Shown: positions 54,114-64,000, numbered from the stretch's first letter. The stretch: 64,000 bases of DNA from Paracoccaceae bacterium (GCA_002708925.1 PAPN01000014.1:1-64000); one strand, 5' to 3'. Translations and numbers: made by a program. The notes: a model not told the origin generated them from the sequence alone.

Positions 54114-55005
54114 ATGACAGAAGGCGGCAAACCTCGTCCAGTTGCTCTAAATTATTGTAGCTGATCGTGACCTTACCGGATTCTTGCCCGTCAGAGTGAT
54201 CAATCGAGACTTTCATACCCAGATTTGCGCTCAGATCGCCCTCTAATGCGCGGGTATCTGCGTCCTTCTCAGGCTTGGATCGAGCCGTTTTAGGCGATGT
54301 TTGGGTCGATTCCTTCGGGCCTTTTGCCAGTCTTTCCGTCTCACGTACCGAGAGATTTCCATTGATCACACGTTTCGCCAAAGCAACCGGATCCTCGGCG
54401 GTGATCAGCGCGCGGGCATGGCCGGCCGACAATTTCCCATCGCGGACAAACTCTTGAACCTCTTCAGGCAAGTTCAGCAAACGCACCAGATTGGCGATAT
54501 AGCTGCGGCTTTTCCCTAAAACCTCAGACAGTTTTTCCTGTGTGTGTCCGAATTTCTCCATCAACTGGCGATAGCCCGCAGCCTCTTCGACGGCATTCAG
54601 GTCCGCGCGCTGGATGTTCTCGATGATCGCAACCTCAAGAACTTCGGTATCATTAAACTCACGCACCAAGATAGGAATGCTGTGCAGTTGAGCCATCTGA
54701 GCCGCACGCCAGCGGCGCTCGCCTGCGACGATCTCATACTCGCCACTTTTTCCAGGGCGATGGCGCACGATCAACGGCTGAATGATGCCCTTTTCCTTGA
54801 TCGAGGCGGCCAGTTCATCCAGCTGTTCAGCAGTAAAAGTACGCCGAGGCTGATCCGGATTAGGGAAAATCTTCTCGACTGGAACCGTCAAATCCGCACG
54901 TCGCTGACCTCCCTCTTCAGGGGCAGTCTCAGTCGGAGCAACATCAGCCATCAACGCGGACAGGCCACGCCCCAAACCGCGGGGTTTGTTTCGTTTTTCA
55001 CTCAT
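54103..55005 (-). CDS. parB: Chromosome partitioning protein ParB
   Basis: 300 residues. The N-terminal arginine-finger-like tail has RGLGRGLSALMAD, which stimulates ParA ATPase. The CTPase/N-terminal domain (IFPNPDQPRRTF, GERRWRAAQMA) and the central HTH (GKSRSYIANLVRLLNLP) follow, then a C-terminal dimer region. It loads at parS sites; two perfect ones lie in rsmG and mnmG nearby. Confidence 0.98.
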   Translation of the reverse strand: MSEKRNKPRGLGRGLSALMADVAPTETAPEEGGQRRADLTVPVEKIFPNPDQPRRTFTAEQLDELAASIKEKGIIQPLIVRHRPGKSGEYEIVAGERRWRAAQMAQLHSIPILVREFNDTEVLEVAIIENIQRADLNAVEEAAGYRQLMEKFGHTQEKLSEVLGKSRSYIANLVRLLNLPEEVQEFVRDGKLSAGHARALITAEDPVALAKRVINGNLSVRETERLAKGPKESTQTSPKTARSKPEKDADTRALEGDLSANLGMKVSIDHSDGQESGKVTISYNNLEQLDEVCRLLSSMN

Positions 55006-55023
55006 ATCAGCCTCATTTATTTC

Positions 55024-55833
55024 TTATGCCGCGGCGCGGACGTTATTATTCAAAAGCTCGCGCGCGAGATCCAGATAGGCCAAAGCGCCCTTGGATTTCG
55101 GATCGTATTCCAGAACGGGCATCGCAAATGAGGGCGCCTCGCTCACACGGACATTTCGGGGAATGACCGTAGAAAACACCAAATCCCCAAGATTATCGCG
55201 CGCGTCATCTTCGACCTGCTGAGACAAGTTGTTGCGTGCATCATACATCGTCAACACAACACCTTCGATCCGAAGGTTCGGATTCGCCGTCTGCCGCACC
55301 TCTCGGATGGTCAACATCAATTGCGACAATCCCTCTAGCGCAAAGAATTCGGATTGTAGAGGCACCAGAACGGAATGCGCGGCAACCATTGCATTCACAG
55401 TCAGCAAATTTAGCGAAGGCGGGCAGTCAATCAGAACGAAATCAAAGGCATAAGCATCCATCGCGTGCTGTCGCAAGGCATCATGCAGCAGGAATGACCT
55501 TTTTTCATTTGAAATCAGCTCTATATCCGCCGATGATAAATCAACCGTCGCCGGGACGATGGACAAATCCTTGGTGTTCGTTTGTTGAATCACCTCTGAC
55601 AGATCAGCATCGTCAAGCAACAGCTCATAGGTAGTGAATTCACGATCTTCGGTTTCGATTCCCAACCCGGTTGAAGCGTTTCCCTGCGGATCAAGGTCAA
55701 TAATCAGCACGCGACACCCCAATGCGGCAAGCGCCGAGCCAAGATTGATCGTCGTTGTGGTTTTTCCGACCCCACCTTTCTGATTGGCTACGGCAATGAT
55801 TTTCGGTCCGGGCGGACGGGTCGGATCAGACAC
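55024..55833 (-). CDS. parA: Chromosome partitioning ATPase ParA
   Basis: 269 residues. Deviant Walker A KGGVGKTTTTINLG near the N-terminus and the second ATP motif LIDCPPSLNLLTVNAM mark a ParA/Soj ATPase. It moves ParB-parS complexes. Its start overlaps the end of rsmG by eight bases, and parB follows 18 bases later, giving mnmG-rsmG-parA-parB, a conserved alphaproteobacterial order. Confidence 0.98.
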   Translation of the reverse strand: MSDPTRPPGPKIIAVANQKGGVGKTTTTINLGSALAALGCRVLIIDLDPQGNASTGLGIETEDREFTTYELLLDDADLSEVIQQTNTKDLSIVPATVDLSSADIELISNEKRSFLLHDALRQHAMDAYAFDFVLIDCPPSLNLLTVNAMVAAHSVLVPLQSEFFALEGLSQLMLTIREVRQTANPNLRIEGVVLTMYDARNNLSQQVEDDARDNLGDLVFSTVIPRNVRVSEAPSFAMPVLEYDPKSKGALAYLDLARELLNNNVRAAA

Positions 55834-56434
55834 GGGAAATACCTCCGATTCTTAGAATGACGGCCCCTGGTTCCGTTTTACTCTTAGTCTGTTCCCATTC
55901 AAAAAACCACGAGGCTTCTGCCGTTTGAACCTCATTTTTCCAGTTGACGCCTTTGGGGAACAAAGCAATGCCCGATTCTTGCATATGACGCTGAGAAAAC
56001 TCTAACAAAACGGACAAATCCGCCAATGCTCGTGCAGATAGGACATCGGCGTTCAACGGTAAAGTTTGCTCGATTCTATCGGTGATCACCTGGGCATTCA
56101 GCCCAATTTCACGAATAACTGTCCGCAGGAAGACAGATTTACGTGCATCGCTTTCAACCAATGTAAACAACGCCTGCGGGTTGCGTCCCTGGGATAATAT
56201 TGCGCAAACAAGCCCCGGAAAGCCTCCGCCACTTCCCAAATCAACCCAATGCTGAAAATCTACCGGCGCAAGATCGAAAATCTGCGCTGAATCTTGGATA
56301 TGGCGCTGCCAAACCGCATCAATCGTGGATTTGGACACCAGATTGATGCGGGGATTCCACTTTTTCAGAAGCTCTACATAGGTTTCGAGCTTCTCGATTG
56401 TTTCACGTGAAACATCCAGGTCTGCTTTGGTCAC
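55826..56434 (-). CDS. rsmG: 16S rRNA (guanine527-N7) methyltransferase RsmG
   Basis: 202 residues. The SAM site [12 protein letters not shown] and VVESDARK-type motif are present. It starts at GTG 56434, overlapping the mnmG stop (GTGA). Codons 7-12 or so encode a parS site (DVSRETIEK) at 56399-56414. It protects a ribosomal site relevant to streptomycin. Confidence 0.96.
   Translation of the reverse strand: MTKADLDVSRETIEKLETYVELLKKWNPRINLVSKSTIDAVWQRHIQDSAQIFDLAPVDFQHWVDLGSGGGFPGLVCAILSQGRNPQALFTLVESDARKSVFLRTVIREIGLNAQVITDRIEQTLPLNADVLSARALADLSVLLEFSQRHMQESGIALFPKGVNWKNEVQTAEASWFFEWEQTKSKTEPGAVILRIGGISRV
56399..56414. promoter_or_regulatory. parS: parS centromere site (perfect)
   Basis: TGTTTCACGTGAAACA, a 16-base palindrome identical to the universal parS consensus, inside the 5' end of rsmG, and about 5 kb from the predicted origin. 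It is read in frame as ...VSRET.... Confidence 0.95.
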
Positions 56435-58308
56435 GCTGAACGATCTCTCTTTTCCTGCCTTAGCTTGGCCAACAGCAGCATTAAGGCGGCTGGGGTCATT
56501 CCCTCGACACGACTGGCATGAGCCAAAGTTCGAGGTCGCGCCAAAGTCAACTTTTTAGTCAACTCATTCGACAACCCCTCTACACCCTCATACGAGAACG
56601 CATCAGGAATAACATGCTGCTCATCGCGCTTCATTGCCTCGACATCGCGCTTCTGCCGATCAATATAATTCGCATAAAGCGCATCCTTGGCCAGCTGCGA
56701 TTTTGTTTCTTCATCCAATTCAGAAACGCTATGATCCAGCTTTTCAAGAAGCCCGAAATCAGCGTCCGGAAAAGCCAGAATCTGGTAAAGATTGCGACGA
56801 GCCCCGTCTTGATTCACCTTCATTCCTGCCTTCGCCAAATCCCGAGAAGAGAAATCCGAGCCCTTCAACAGGGCCTCTCCTTTCGAGAGCCTATCAGCTT
56901 TTTCCAGGAATATACCCGCACGTTCAGAGCCAACGCATCCAATTTCTATCCCCAAAGGCGTCAGTCTTTGATCTGCGTTATCCGCGCGCAAAGACAGGCG
57001 GAATTCAGCGCGCGAGGTAAACATGCGATAGGGTTCAGAAACGCCTCGGGTGATCAGATCATCAATCATGACGCCGATATAGCTCTCTCGGCGACTAAAA
57101 TGAATTGGATCCTTACCCAGAGCATCGGCCGCAGCGTTCAAACCTGCAACCAGCCCCTGTGCAGCGGCCTCTTCATATCCGGTGGTGCCGTTGATTTGAC
57201 CAGCCAGATAAAGGCCAGGAACGGTTTTTACCGCCAGACGATCATCCAGCGCACGTGGATCAACATAGTCATATTCGATCGCATATCCAGGCTGTAATAT
57301 TTCCGCATCCTCAAGCCCATAGATTGACCGTACATAGGATTCCTGAACATCCTGAGGAAGCGACGTAGAGATACCATTCGGGTAAACCGTATGATCATCC
57401 AGACCTTCTGGCTCTAGGAAAATCTGATGCGAGGCCTTATCGGCAAATCGTACGATCTTATCCTCAATCGAGGGGCAATATCGTGGCCCTCCCCCCTCAA
57501 TATGCCCGCCATACATTGCGGACCGAGACAGGTTATCCCGAATGATCTGATGGGTTGTCTCATTCGTGTGGGTGATTCCGCAAGAAATCTGACGAACTTG
57601 GGGCCCTTTCGATAGGAAAGAAAACATTGCCGGATCATCATCGCCCGGCTGCGAATCCAAAAGATCCCACTTGATTGTGCGCCCATCCAGGCGAGGCGGA
57701 GTTCCCGTTTTCAAACGTCCCAGAGGCAGATCGAAACTATCCATCCGTTCAGCCAAGGGGACTGAGGGGCGATCTCCCATCCGGCCTCCGGGGTGTTGAA
57801 CATCCCCAATATGAATCACGCCGCGCAGAAATGTCCCGGTCGTCAGGACGACATTCCGGGCGGGTATCATACTGCCATCTTCTAAGATGACCCCGCGAAT
57901 ACGCCCGTTTGACTGGATAAAATCGGTAACCTCGCCTTCCAGAATGGTTAGATTCTGCGCCTCGGCCAGCTCTTTTTGCATAGCATGGCGGTAAAGTTTA
58001 CGATCCGACTGGGTTCGGGGCCCCTGCACAGCTGGGCCTTTTCTGCGATTTAACAATCGAAACTGAATACCCGAGACATCGGCCACACGTCCCATCACGC
58101 CGTCCATGGCGTCAATCTCTCGAACAAGATGGCCTTTCCCAAGCCCCCCAATCGCCGGATTACAGGACATCACGCCGATTCCCGCATAGGTCAGCGTAAT
58201 CAAGGCCGTCTTTGCACCCATACGCGCAGCCGCATGGGCGGCATCGCATCCTGCGTGACCTCCGCCAATGACAACAACATCGAAGTCGAATTGTTTCACG
58301 TGAAACAC
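56431..58308 (-). CDS. mnmG: tRNA uridine 5-carboxymethylaminomethyl modification enzyme MnmG (GidA)
   Basis: 625 residues. FAD-binding N-terminus [19 protein letters not shown], a conserved PCxGG-like substrate loop region and the C-terminal helical domain are present. With MnmE it makes cmnm5U34 in tRNA wobble positions. The very first codons (MFHVKQF) are encoded by a parS site. It overlaps rsmG. Confidence 0.98.
   Translation of the reverse strand: MFHVKQFDFDVVVIGGGHAGCDAAHAAARMGAKTALITLTYAGIGVMSCNPAIGGLGKGHLVREIDAMDGVMGRVADVSGIQFRLLNRRKGPAVQGPRTQSDRKLYRHAMQKELAEAQNLTILEGEVTDFIQSNGRIRGVILEDGSMIPARNVVLTTGTFLRGVIHIGDVQHPGGRMGDRPSVPLAERMDSFDLPLGRLKTGTPPRLDGRTIKWDLLDSQPGDDDPAMFSFLSKGPQVRQISCGITHTNETTHQIIRDNLSRSAMYGGHIEGGGPRYCPSIEDKIVRFADKASHQIFLEPEGLDDHTVYPNGISTSLPQDVQESYVRSIYGLEDAEILQPGYAIEYDYVDPRALDDRLAVKTVPGLYLAGQINGTTGYEEAAAQGLVAGLNAAADALGKDPIHFSRRESYIGVMIDDLITRGVSEPYRMFTSRAEFRLSLRADNADQRLTPLGIEIGCVGSERAGIFLEKADRLSKGEALLKGSDFSSRDLAKAGMKVNQDGARRNLYQILAFPDADFGLLEKLDHSVSELDEETKSQLAKDALYANYIDRQKRDVEAMKRDEQHVIPDAFSYEGVEGLSNELTKKLTLARPRTLAHASRVEGMTPAALMLLLAKLRQEKRDRSA
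58292..58307. promoter_or_regulatory. parS: parS centromere site (perfect)
   Basis: TGTTTCACGTGAAACA again, overlapping the mnmG start codon; its translation is the N-terminal MFHVKQ. The two sites are 1.9 kb apart and both near the origin. Confidence 0.95.
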
Positions 58309-58311
58309 TCC

Positions 58312-59601
58312 TTACTTCCCAAGACAAAAACTCGAGAAAATCTCATCCAGAACATTTTCCACATCTACGCGGCCAACCAAGGAGTCCAAGGCACGAATTG
58401 CCGTTCGTAATTCCTCGGCTGCCAGATCAGTCATTTCTTCTCCGGATAGGGCTAAATCCCTAGCAACTGCCAGAGACATCGCTGCCTGGATCATCGCAAT
58501 CCTATGCCGTTCGCGCGTGGCAACCCCAACAGACGAGGCGCGCTCCCCCAGAATTTGAGTAACCTTGCTTACCAGATTCGAAACACCCGCGCCACTGATC
58601 CCGGAAATGGCATCCGTCTTATCCTTCAGCAGATCAGCCTTAGCCCGGAAAATCAGATCTTCGGGTTCGGGTTCAAAATCCGGAGGATTCCCGTCCTCAA
58701 TCAGAAAAACACGCAGATCCGCAAGACGCGCGCGTTCACGTGCCCGCGCGATTCCGATTTCCTCAACCTTATCCTCTGTTTCGCGCAAACCTGCCGTATC
58801 CAAGACGGTGACCGGGACGCCGCCCAGATCCATCCGGACCTCGATAACGTCGCGCGTTGTCCCGGCAAATTCAGAGGTGATCGCCGCATCCCGACCCGCC
58901 AAAGCATTCAGCAGCGTGGATTTTCCGACATTCGGCGCGCCGACAATCGCCACCTCGAATCCAGTGCGTACCCGTTCAGCAGCCGACGCCCCCTTGACCT
59001 CAATATCAAGCGAGGCGACTGTTTTATCAATTAATTCAGAAACTTCGGGCGAAACATCCGTAGGAACCTCTTCGTCAGCGAAATCAATCGTAGCCTCTAA
59101 CAGAGCAGCCGCACGTATAAGATCAGTCCGCCACACCTCGGCTTTCTTACCCAGATCACCCGAAAAAACCCTGAGCGCCTGACGTCTTTGCGCCTCGGTT
59201 TCCGCATCAATAAGATCCGCCAATCCTTCGACCTGAGCCAGGTCCAGACGCCCATTTTCAAGCGCACGGCGGGTAAACTCTCCAGGTTCGGCGGGTCTCA
59301 GCCCTTCAATTTCTGCCAGTTCGCGTAGCACCGCCGAGGTGATCGCCGTGCTGCCATGTAGCTGAAATTCGACAACAGGTTCGCCGGTAAAACTGGCTTT
59401 ACCCGAGAAGACAAGCACCAAGGCTTCGTCCAGTCGCCCACCCTGAGAATCCAGCAAAATGCGCAGACCAGCCACCCGAGGTTTCGGCAGTTTCCCCTCG
59501 CACAGGGTTTCCCCCGCATGATGTGCCAAAGGGCCGGAAACGCGGATCACCGCGACCCCGGCCTTGCCATAAGCCGTGGCAAGGGCGAAAATCGTGTCCA
59601 T
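58312..59601 (-). CDS. mnmE: tRNA modification GTPase MnmE (TrmE)
   Basis: 429 residues. An N-terminal tetrahydrofolate-binding domain, a G domain with [16 protein letters not shown] inserted in helices, and the C-terminal CxGK motif FCLGK with Cys426. It is MnmG's partner; its gene lies just upstream in the same direction with a four-base-level gap. Confidence 0.97.
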   Translation of the reverse strand: MDTIFALATAYGKAGVAVIRVSGPLAHHAGETLCEGKLPKPRVAGLRILLDSQGGRLDEALVLVFSGKASFTGEPVVEFQLHGSTAITSAVLRELAEIEGLRPAEPGEFTRRALENGRLDLAQVEGLADLIDAETEAQRRQALRVFSGDLGKKAEVWRTDLIRAAALLEATIDFADEEVPTDVSPEVSELIDKTVASLDIEVKGASAAERVRTGFEVAIVGAPNVGKSTLLNALAGRDAAITSEFAGTTRDVIEVRMDLGGVPVTVLDTAGLRETEDKVEEIGIARARERARLADLRVFLIEDGNPPDFEPEPEDLIFRAKADLLKDKTDAISGISGAGVSNLVSKVTQILGERASSVGVATRERHRIAMIQAAMSLAVARDLALSGEEMTDLAAEELRTAIRALDSLVGRVDVENVLDEIFSSFCLGK

Positions 59602-59625
59602 CTTCTAAATCCCCTGCCCGCTGGA

Positions 59626-60897
59626 TCAGGCGTTCATTGAATCGAAGAACTCGCTGTTCGTTTTGGTCTGTTTCAGCTTGGAAATCAGGAATTCAATCGC
59701 GTCCGTGGTGCCCATCGGATTCAGAATACGGCGCAGGACAAAGGTCTTTTGCAGGTCGATCTTATCCACCAGCAGATCCTCTTTCCGGGTGCCGGATTTC
59801 AGGATGTCCATCGCCGGGAAGACGCGTTTATCCGCCACCTTACGATCCAGCACGATTTCCGAGTTACCAGTACCTTTGAACTCTTCAAAGATCACCTCGT
59901 CCATACGGCTGCCGGTGTCGATCAACGCGGTGGCGATGATGGTCAGCGAACCGCCCTCTTCCACGTTCCGCGCGGCACCAAAGAAACGCTTGGGGCGTTG
60001 CAGCGCGTTTGCGTCCACACCACCGGTCAGAACCTTACCCGAGGACGGCACGACAGTGTTGAACGCCCTACCAAGTCTTGTAATCGAGTCCAGAAGAATC
60101 ACAACATCTCGTTTATGCTCGACCAGACGCTTGGCTTTTTCGATCACCATTTCAGACACGGCAACGTGGCGCGTGGCTGGCTCATCAAAGGTCGAGGAGA
60201 CAACCTCGCCTTTCACGCTGCGCTGCATGTCTGTCACCTCTTCGGGGCGTTCGTCGATCAGCAGGACGATCAGATAGCATTCGGGATGGTTGGCCTCGAT
60301 GCTGTGCGCGATGTTTTGCAGCAGCACCGTTTTACCCGTCCGCGGAGGCGCCACAATCAGCGAACGCTGACCCTTACCAATCGGCGCAACCAGGTCGATG
60401 ATCCGGGCCGAGCGGTCCTTGATCGTCGGATCCTCAATTTCCATTTTCAGGCGCTCGTCAGGGTACAGCGGCGTCAGGTTATCAAACGCGATCTTGTGAC
60501 GCGCCTTTTCAGGGCTTTCAAAGTTGATACCTTCAACCTCGGTCAGCGCGAAATACCGTTCGTTTTCCTGGGGCGCTTTCATCACTCCTTCGATCGTGTC
60601 CCCGGTCCGCAACGAATGTTTGCGGATCATGTCAGGCGAGACATAGATATCATCGGGGCCGGGCAGATAGTTTGCCTCGGGCGAGCGCAGAAAACCAAAA
60701 CCGTCTTGCAGCACTTCCAGCACGCCATCACCGCCAATGACCGAGCCATCGTCGGCCATTTCGCGCAGGATCTGGAACATCATCTCGCCCTTACGCATGG
60801 TCGAGGCGTTTTCGATCTCCAGCTCTTCGGCCATGGACAGCAGATCTTTGGGGCTCTTGGCTTTGAGTTCAGACAGATTCAGACGTGGTTCGGACAT
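59626..60897 (-). CDS. rho: Transcription termination factor Rho
   Basis: 423 residues from ATG 60897 ([15 protein letters not shown]). N-terminal RNA-binding OB fold ([22 protein letters not shown]), Walker A APPRTGKT, and the Q- and R-loops follow. A longer frame starts 33 bases further out. It is the gene on the left border of the origin region. Confidence 0.98.
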   Translation of the reverse strand: MSEPRLNLSELKAKSPKDLLSMAEELEIENASTMRKGEMMFQILREMADDGSVIGGDGVLEVLQDGFGFLRSPEANYLPGPDDIYVSPDMIRKHSLRTGDTIEGVMKAPQENERYFALTEVEGINFESPEKARHKIAFDNLTPLYPDERLKMEIEDPTIKDRSARIIDLVAPIGKGQRSLIVAPPRTGKTVLLQNIAHSIEANHPECYLIVLLIDERPEEVTDMQRSVKGEVVSSTFDEPATRHVAVSEMVIEKAKRLVEHKRDVVILLDSITRLGRAFNTVVPSSGKVLTGGVDANALQRPKRFFGAARNVEEGGSLTIIATALIDTGSRMDEVIFEEFKGTGNSEIVLDRKVADKRVFPAMDILKSGTRKEDLLVDKIDLQKTFVLRRILNPMGTTDAIEFLISKLKQTKTNSEFFDSMNA

Positions 60898-61032
60898 GTA
60901 AATAGCACCCTGAACGGCCCCATTGGGCACGCTTCATTTCATATGGATGGAAAATCGCTCCCTCGGACGAGGGGTTGGATAGGTAAATAGGCTGTCCTCG
61001 GGACCGAGTCAAATCTTTCGCATTTTCTAAGT

Positions 61033-61047
61033 TTAAACCGGGATTAA
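61033..61047 (+). promoter_or_regulatory. Perfect CtrA box at the origin
   Basis: TTAA-ACCGGGA-TTAA followed by C is an exact match to the CtrA consensus TTAA-N7-TTAA(C). It sits at the rho end of the predicted oriC, 136 bases outside the rho start, where it could repress initiation or regulate rho (inference). Confidence 0.6.
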
Positions 61048-61472
61048 CCAATGGGGACTTAGGCTCAGAGGATCAAACCGGGGCTGATCGCCCGGTCCTA
61101 AATAAAATATAAAAAGAAAAGAAAGGATGATGATGATTTAGGTATCCAGATTTCCGTGGATTACTGGGTTATTCCACCTGTTATCATCTTTTTCGTACGG
61201 GGCGTGAAATCTTAGCCGATTCTGTGCACATTAACTATTTCTATCATAAATTTCATGTACTTAGTATTTTCCCACAGATTGAAGAAGCATGTGGATATCC
61301 CGTGGGAAATATGTGGGCAGACAACTTATCCACCGCGCTTTGGTTTTCCTTGTCCTCTTGGGGAAAAACTGTGATCCGGCAGGTGGAAAATGCCTGAGTT
61401 TTCAACAGTTCAGAAACCTCGGTGACTTGTCCGAAATCCTTCCTTAAGAAGTTCGATGAGTCTTCCACGAGG

Positions 61473-61481
61473 TTATCCACA
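61473..61481 (+). promoter_or_regulatory. Perfect DnaA box overlapping the maf start codon
   Basis: TTATCCACA matches the consensus exactly. Its final A is the first base of the ATG at 61481, so DnaA binding here and maf translation/transcription are physically linked. Confidence 0.7.
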
Positions 61482-62080
61482 TGGCCATGAACCTGATCCT
61501 GGCATCCGGGTCTGAAATCCGCCGTCAGCTGCTTATGAATGCGGGCGTTCCCCTGACCGTGCAAAAGGCGCGGATTGACGAAATCATGATCCGCGATTCG
61601 CTGCTGGCCGAAGAGGCAAAGCCGCGCGACATTGCGGATGCTCTGGCCCAGATCAAAGCACAGAAAGTCAGCGAAAAGAACCCCGGCGCGCTGGTTCTGG
61701 GCTGCGATCAGGTGTTGGAGTTCGACCGGCGCATTTTGTCAAAACCCCACGACATCGAGGAGGCCCGGAACCAGCTGCTTGCCCTGCGTGGGCAGCGTCA
61801 CATGTTGCTCTCGGCTGCGGTGATCTGCGAGGACGGCAAACCTATCTGGCGTCATATCGGGCAGGTACGTCTGCGAATGCGCAGCTTCTCGGATGAGTAT
61901 CTAACAGACTATCTGACACGCAACTGGCCCGGTATCGGGGACAGTGTGGGGGGATATAAGCTGGAAGAGGAAGGCGTCCGCTTGTTTTCCAGCGTGGATG
62001 GCGATTATTTTAACGTGTTGGGCCTGCCCCTGCTGGAATTACTGAGTTACCTGACCATCCGAGGAGACCTACCAGGATGA
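61481..62080 (+). CDS. maf: Maf-family nucleotide pyrophosphatase
   Basis: 199 residues. The signature ILASGSEIRRQLL at the N-terminus and GCDQVLEFDRRI with the conserved Asp are intact. Maf enzymes hydrolyse non-canonical or modified nucleoside triphosphates and affect septation when overproduced. The start is ATG 61481, with ATG 61487 as an alternative. No strong ribosome site precedes it, perhaps because the DnaA box occupies the space. First gene of maf-aroE-coaE-dnaQ. Confidence 0.93.
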   Translation: MAMNLILASGSEIRRQLLMNAGVPLTVQKARIDEIMIRDSLLAEEAKPRDIADALAQIKAQKVSEKNPGALVLGCDQVLEFDRRILSKPHDIEEARNQLLALRGQRHMLLSAAVICEDGKPIWRHIGQVRLRMRSFSDEYLTDYLTRNWPGIGDSVGGYKLEEEGVRLFSSVDGDYFNVLGLPLLELLSYLTIRGDLPG

Positions 62081-62910
62081 GTACGCAAAAGATACCGCTG
62101 GCAGGGGTGATCGGTTCACCAATCGGTCATTCCAAATCTCCGCGTTTGCATGGCCATTGGCTAAAGAAATACGGGCTTCCCGGCCATTACATCCCGATGG
62201 AGGTTGCGCCGGACGATCTGGAAACCGTGCTGCGCACCCTGCCTAAGGCTGGCTTCGTTGGGGCCAACATCACCGTCCCCCACAAAGAGGCCGCGCTGGA
62301 AATTGCCGATGTCATCACCGACCGCGCTACTTTGATCGGAGCGGCGAATACGCTGATTTTCCGCGAAGATGGCAAAATTCACGCAGATAATACGGATGGC
62401 TACGGTTTTCTTGAAAACCTGCGTCAGGGCGCGCCTGAATGGGATCCGGTCTCGGGGCCCGCGGTGGTTCTGGGTGCCGGTGGGGCCGCGCGCGCGATTT
62501 TGGCCTCGCTTTTGTCGGCCGGTGTGCCTGAAATTCTGCTGACCAACCGCACCAAAATCCGCGCCGAAGCGTTGCAGCAAGAGTTCGGCGCACGGATTAC
62601 CGTTGTCGATTGGGTACAAGCCGGCAATGTCATGGAGGACGCGGCGCTGCTGGTAAACACGACCTCTTTGGGCATGACCGGCAGCCCCGAGTTGCGCATT
62701 CCTCTGGACGGTCTGAACTCTGGTGCTGTTGTCACCGACATTGTTTATGCCCCGCTGAAAACCCGGCTGTTGCAAGTGGCCGAGGAAATCGGCTGTCATA
62801 CCGTGGACGGGCTTGGGATGCTGATCTATCAGGCAGTCCCCGGATTTGAGCGCTGGTTCGGCCAGCGCCCCGAGGTAGACGAGGAAATTCGCAGGATCAT
62901 GCTGGCATGA
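62077..62910 (+). CDS. aroE: Shikimate dehydrogenase
   Basis: 277 residues. NADP-linked reduction of 3-dehydroshikimate. Substrate-site motifs SPIGHSKSPRLHG, the catalytic Lys in ITVPHKEAAL and DNTDGYGF are present, with VLGAGGAARAIL for the nucleotide. It overlaps maf by four bases and coaE by four. Confidence 0.97.
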   Translation: MSTQKIPLAGVIGSPIGHSKSPRLHGHWLKKYGLPGHYIPMEVAPDDLETVLRTLPKAGFVGANITVPHKEAALEIADVITDRATLIGAANTLIFREDGKIHADNTDGYGFLENLRQGAPEWDPVSGPAVVLGAGGAARAILASLLSAGVPEILLTNRTKIRAEALQQEFGARITVVDWVQAGNVMEDAALLVNTTSLGMTGSPELRIPLDGLNSGAVVTDIVYAPLKTRLLQVAEEIGCHTVDGLGMLIYQAVPGFERWFGQRPEVDEEIRRIMLA

Positions 62911-63500
62911 GCTTCAAACTCGGACTGACTGGCTCTATCGGCATGGGCAAATCGACCACGGCCAAAATCCTGGCCGAAGAAGGCTGCGCAATCTGGGATG
63001 CGGACGCAGCCGTGCACCGCCTGTATTCCAGCGGCGGCAAGGCCGTTGCACCTATGCAGAGCCTGTTTCCGGATGCAATCGTCGATGGCGCTGTGTCGCG
63101 TGATCGGCTTAGAGCGATCATTCAGGCGGACCCGTCCGCGTTAAAAAAGATCGAGACAATCGTGCATCCTCTGGTGGCTGAAGACCGTGCTGATTTCATC
63201 GCTGCGGCTGACGCGGATATTCTGGTGTTCGATGTGCCTTTGATGTTCGAAACGGGCGGCGATCGGAATATGGATGCGGTTCTGGTTGTTTCCGTCCCTG
63301 AAAATATCCAGCGGGATCGCGTCATGGCGCGTGGCACGATGACCGAGGCCCAGTTTCAGGCGATCAAAGCCAAACAGATGCCCGACGCTGAAAAACGCGC
63401 GCGTGCGGATTTCGTGGTAATCACGGACAGTCTGGGCCATGCGCGCGCACAGATTCAGGATATTCTGGAGCAAATCAGAAAGGGCCAGGCCATTGCGTGA
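62907..63500 (+). CDS. coaE: Dephospho-CoA kinase
   Basis: 197 residues. Last step of coenzyme A synthesis. P-loop [27 protein letters not shown] and [12 protein letters not shown] motifs are clear. ATG 62907 overlaps the aroE stop (ATGA), and the stop overlaps the dnaQ start. Confidence 0.97.
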   Translation: MSFKLGLTGSIGMGKSTTAKILAEEGCAIWDADAAVHRLYSSGGKAVAPMQSLFPDAIVDGAVSRDRLRAIIQADPSALKKIETIVHPLVAEDRADFIAAADADILVFDVPLMFETGGDRNMDAVLVVSVPENIQRDRVMARGTMTEAQFQAIKAKQMPDAEKRARADFVVITDSLGHARAQIQDILEQIRKGQAIA

Positions 63501-64000
63501 AATCGTGCTGGATACGGAAACCACGGGTTTTGATCCGTTCAGAGGCGACAGGATCGTTGAAATCGGCTGTGTGGAGCTGGATAATCACATGCCTACCGGC
63601 AACACGTTCCATGTCTATATCAACCCCGAACGGGGGATGCCGGACGAGGCTTTCGGCGTGCATGGAATCGGCCCAGATCTGCTGGATCCGCCACGGGATG
63701 CACGCGCGGGCGAAGTGACACTGCTGGACAAGCCGGTTTTTGCCAAGGTGGGCCGCGATTTTCACGAATTTATCGGGACTGCCAAGCTGGTCATTCATAA
63801 TGCCAGCTTCGATATGAAGTTTCTCAATGCCGAGCTGAAATGGATGGGTCTGCCCGAAATCCCCATGGATCGCGCGATTGATACCCTGGGCATGGCGCGG
63901 CAGAAATTTCCGGGTTCGCCTGCGACACTGGATGCCCTGTGTCGTCGATTTGCGATTGATAACTCGAACCGGACATTGCACGGGGCATTGCTCGATTCCG
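63493..64000 (+). CDS. dnaQ: DNA polymerase III epsilon subunit (proofreading exonuclease), 5' part
   Basis: The frame runs off the right edge. From a TTG at 63493 it reads [20 protein letters not shown]; the DEDDh exonuclease motifs are [22 protein letters not shown] and the start of III near LHGALLDS. It proofreads for the replicative polymerase. The start overlaps coaE by eight bases; no ATG is near. In this family secB commonly follows (recalled). Confidence 0.93.
   Translation, partial: MREIVLDTETTGFDPFRGDRIVEIGCVELDNHMPTGNTFHVYINPERGMPDEAFGVHGIGPDLLDPPRDARAGEVTLLDKPVFAKVGRDFHEFIGTAKLVIHNASFDMKFLNAELKWMGLPEIPMDRAIDTLGMARQKFPGSPATLDALCRRFAIDNSNRTLHGALLDS

Larger units (their letters stand above)
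61033..61481. other. oriC: Predicted chromosomal origin of replication (oriC)
   Basis: The rho-maf gap (60898-61480) has no gene. It holds DnaA-box-like 9-mers: TTATCCACA at 61473-61481 (perfect), TTATCCACC at 61326-61334, TGTGGATAT (minus-strand ATATCCACA) at 61290-61298, TTTCCCACA at 61268-61276 and CGTGGATTA at 61155-61163. An AT-rich tract of A and T with GATGAT repeats is at about 61101-61140 and could be the unwinding element. Genes diverge from it. The parAB/parS cluster next to it supports the call. GANTC sites are at 61218 and 61457. Confidence 0.8.

Overview
The window is a stretch of the main chromosome of an alphaproteobacterium, most likely a marine member of the Rhodobacterales (Roseobacter group). 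The evidence is the gene order rho / oriC / maf-aroE-coaE-dnaQ on one side and mnmE-mnmG-rsmG-parA-parB on the other, a CtrA-type box at the origin, RpoH promoters of the Rhodobacter type, and several small proteins that I recall as typical of this group. Coding density is very high and most of the window is GC-rich. I see no rRNA, tRNA, CRISPR array, prophage or insertion sequence.

Layout. 1-3.8 kb: edge of a surface-polysaccharide region (galU 5' end, GT2 glycosyltransferase, cysQ, an ABC-2 exporter permease) and alkB. 3.9-8 kb: dnaK-dnaJ behind a heat-shock promoter, then radC. 8-13.4 kb: a PstS-like/OmpA fusion protein, an unknown exported protein and secA. 13.5-16.4 kb: parvulin, argJ, a mutT-like gene and an unlisted 45-residue microprotein. 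16.4-21.9 kb: leftward rimP-nusA-ylxR-infB operon with a terminator-like hairpin in its leader. 22-29 kb: mixed metabolism (pip, ubiG, nitrilase, grxC, comF, hemH). 29-35.3 kb: two L,D-transpeptidases flanking a CAP lipoprotein, RNA-modification and tRNA CCA genes, and hslO. 35.4-40.6 kb: a response-regulator/PP2C phosphatase divergent from an HPt protein, ilvA, argG and an SCP2 protein. 40.6-41.1 kb: a lower-GC islet with a possible structured RNA and a cysteine-rich small protein. 41.1-49.5 kb: sulfotransferase-like, aminotransferase, exported msrA, ribokinase, malic enzyme, mutS. 49.5-54 kb: grpE-hrcA divergent from rph-rdgB-hemW. 54-64 kb: the origin domain.

The origin domain is the most information-rich part. 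Two perfect parS sites lie inside the 5' ends of rsmG and mnmG beside parAB. The rho-maf gap carries DnaA boxes, an AT-rich tract and a perfect TTAA-N7-TTAA CtrA box. Near-matches to that box precede radC and the PP2C regulator, so replication, DNA uptake/repair and the phosphatase relay may share a regulator (inference). Protein quality control is spread through the window: dnaKJ and hslO have RpoH-type promoters, while hrcA-grpE has a housekeeping one.

The least explained items are the 40.6-41.1 kb islet, the 45-aa microprotein before infB, the PstS-OmpA fusion, a methyltransferase-fold protein without its SAM glycine motif, and eight convergent gene pairs whose 3' ends overlap.
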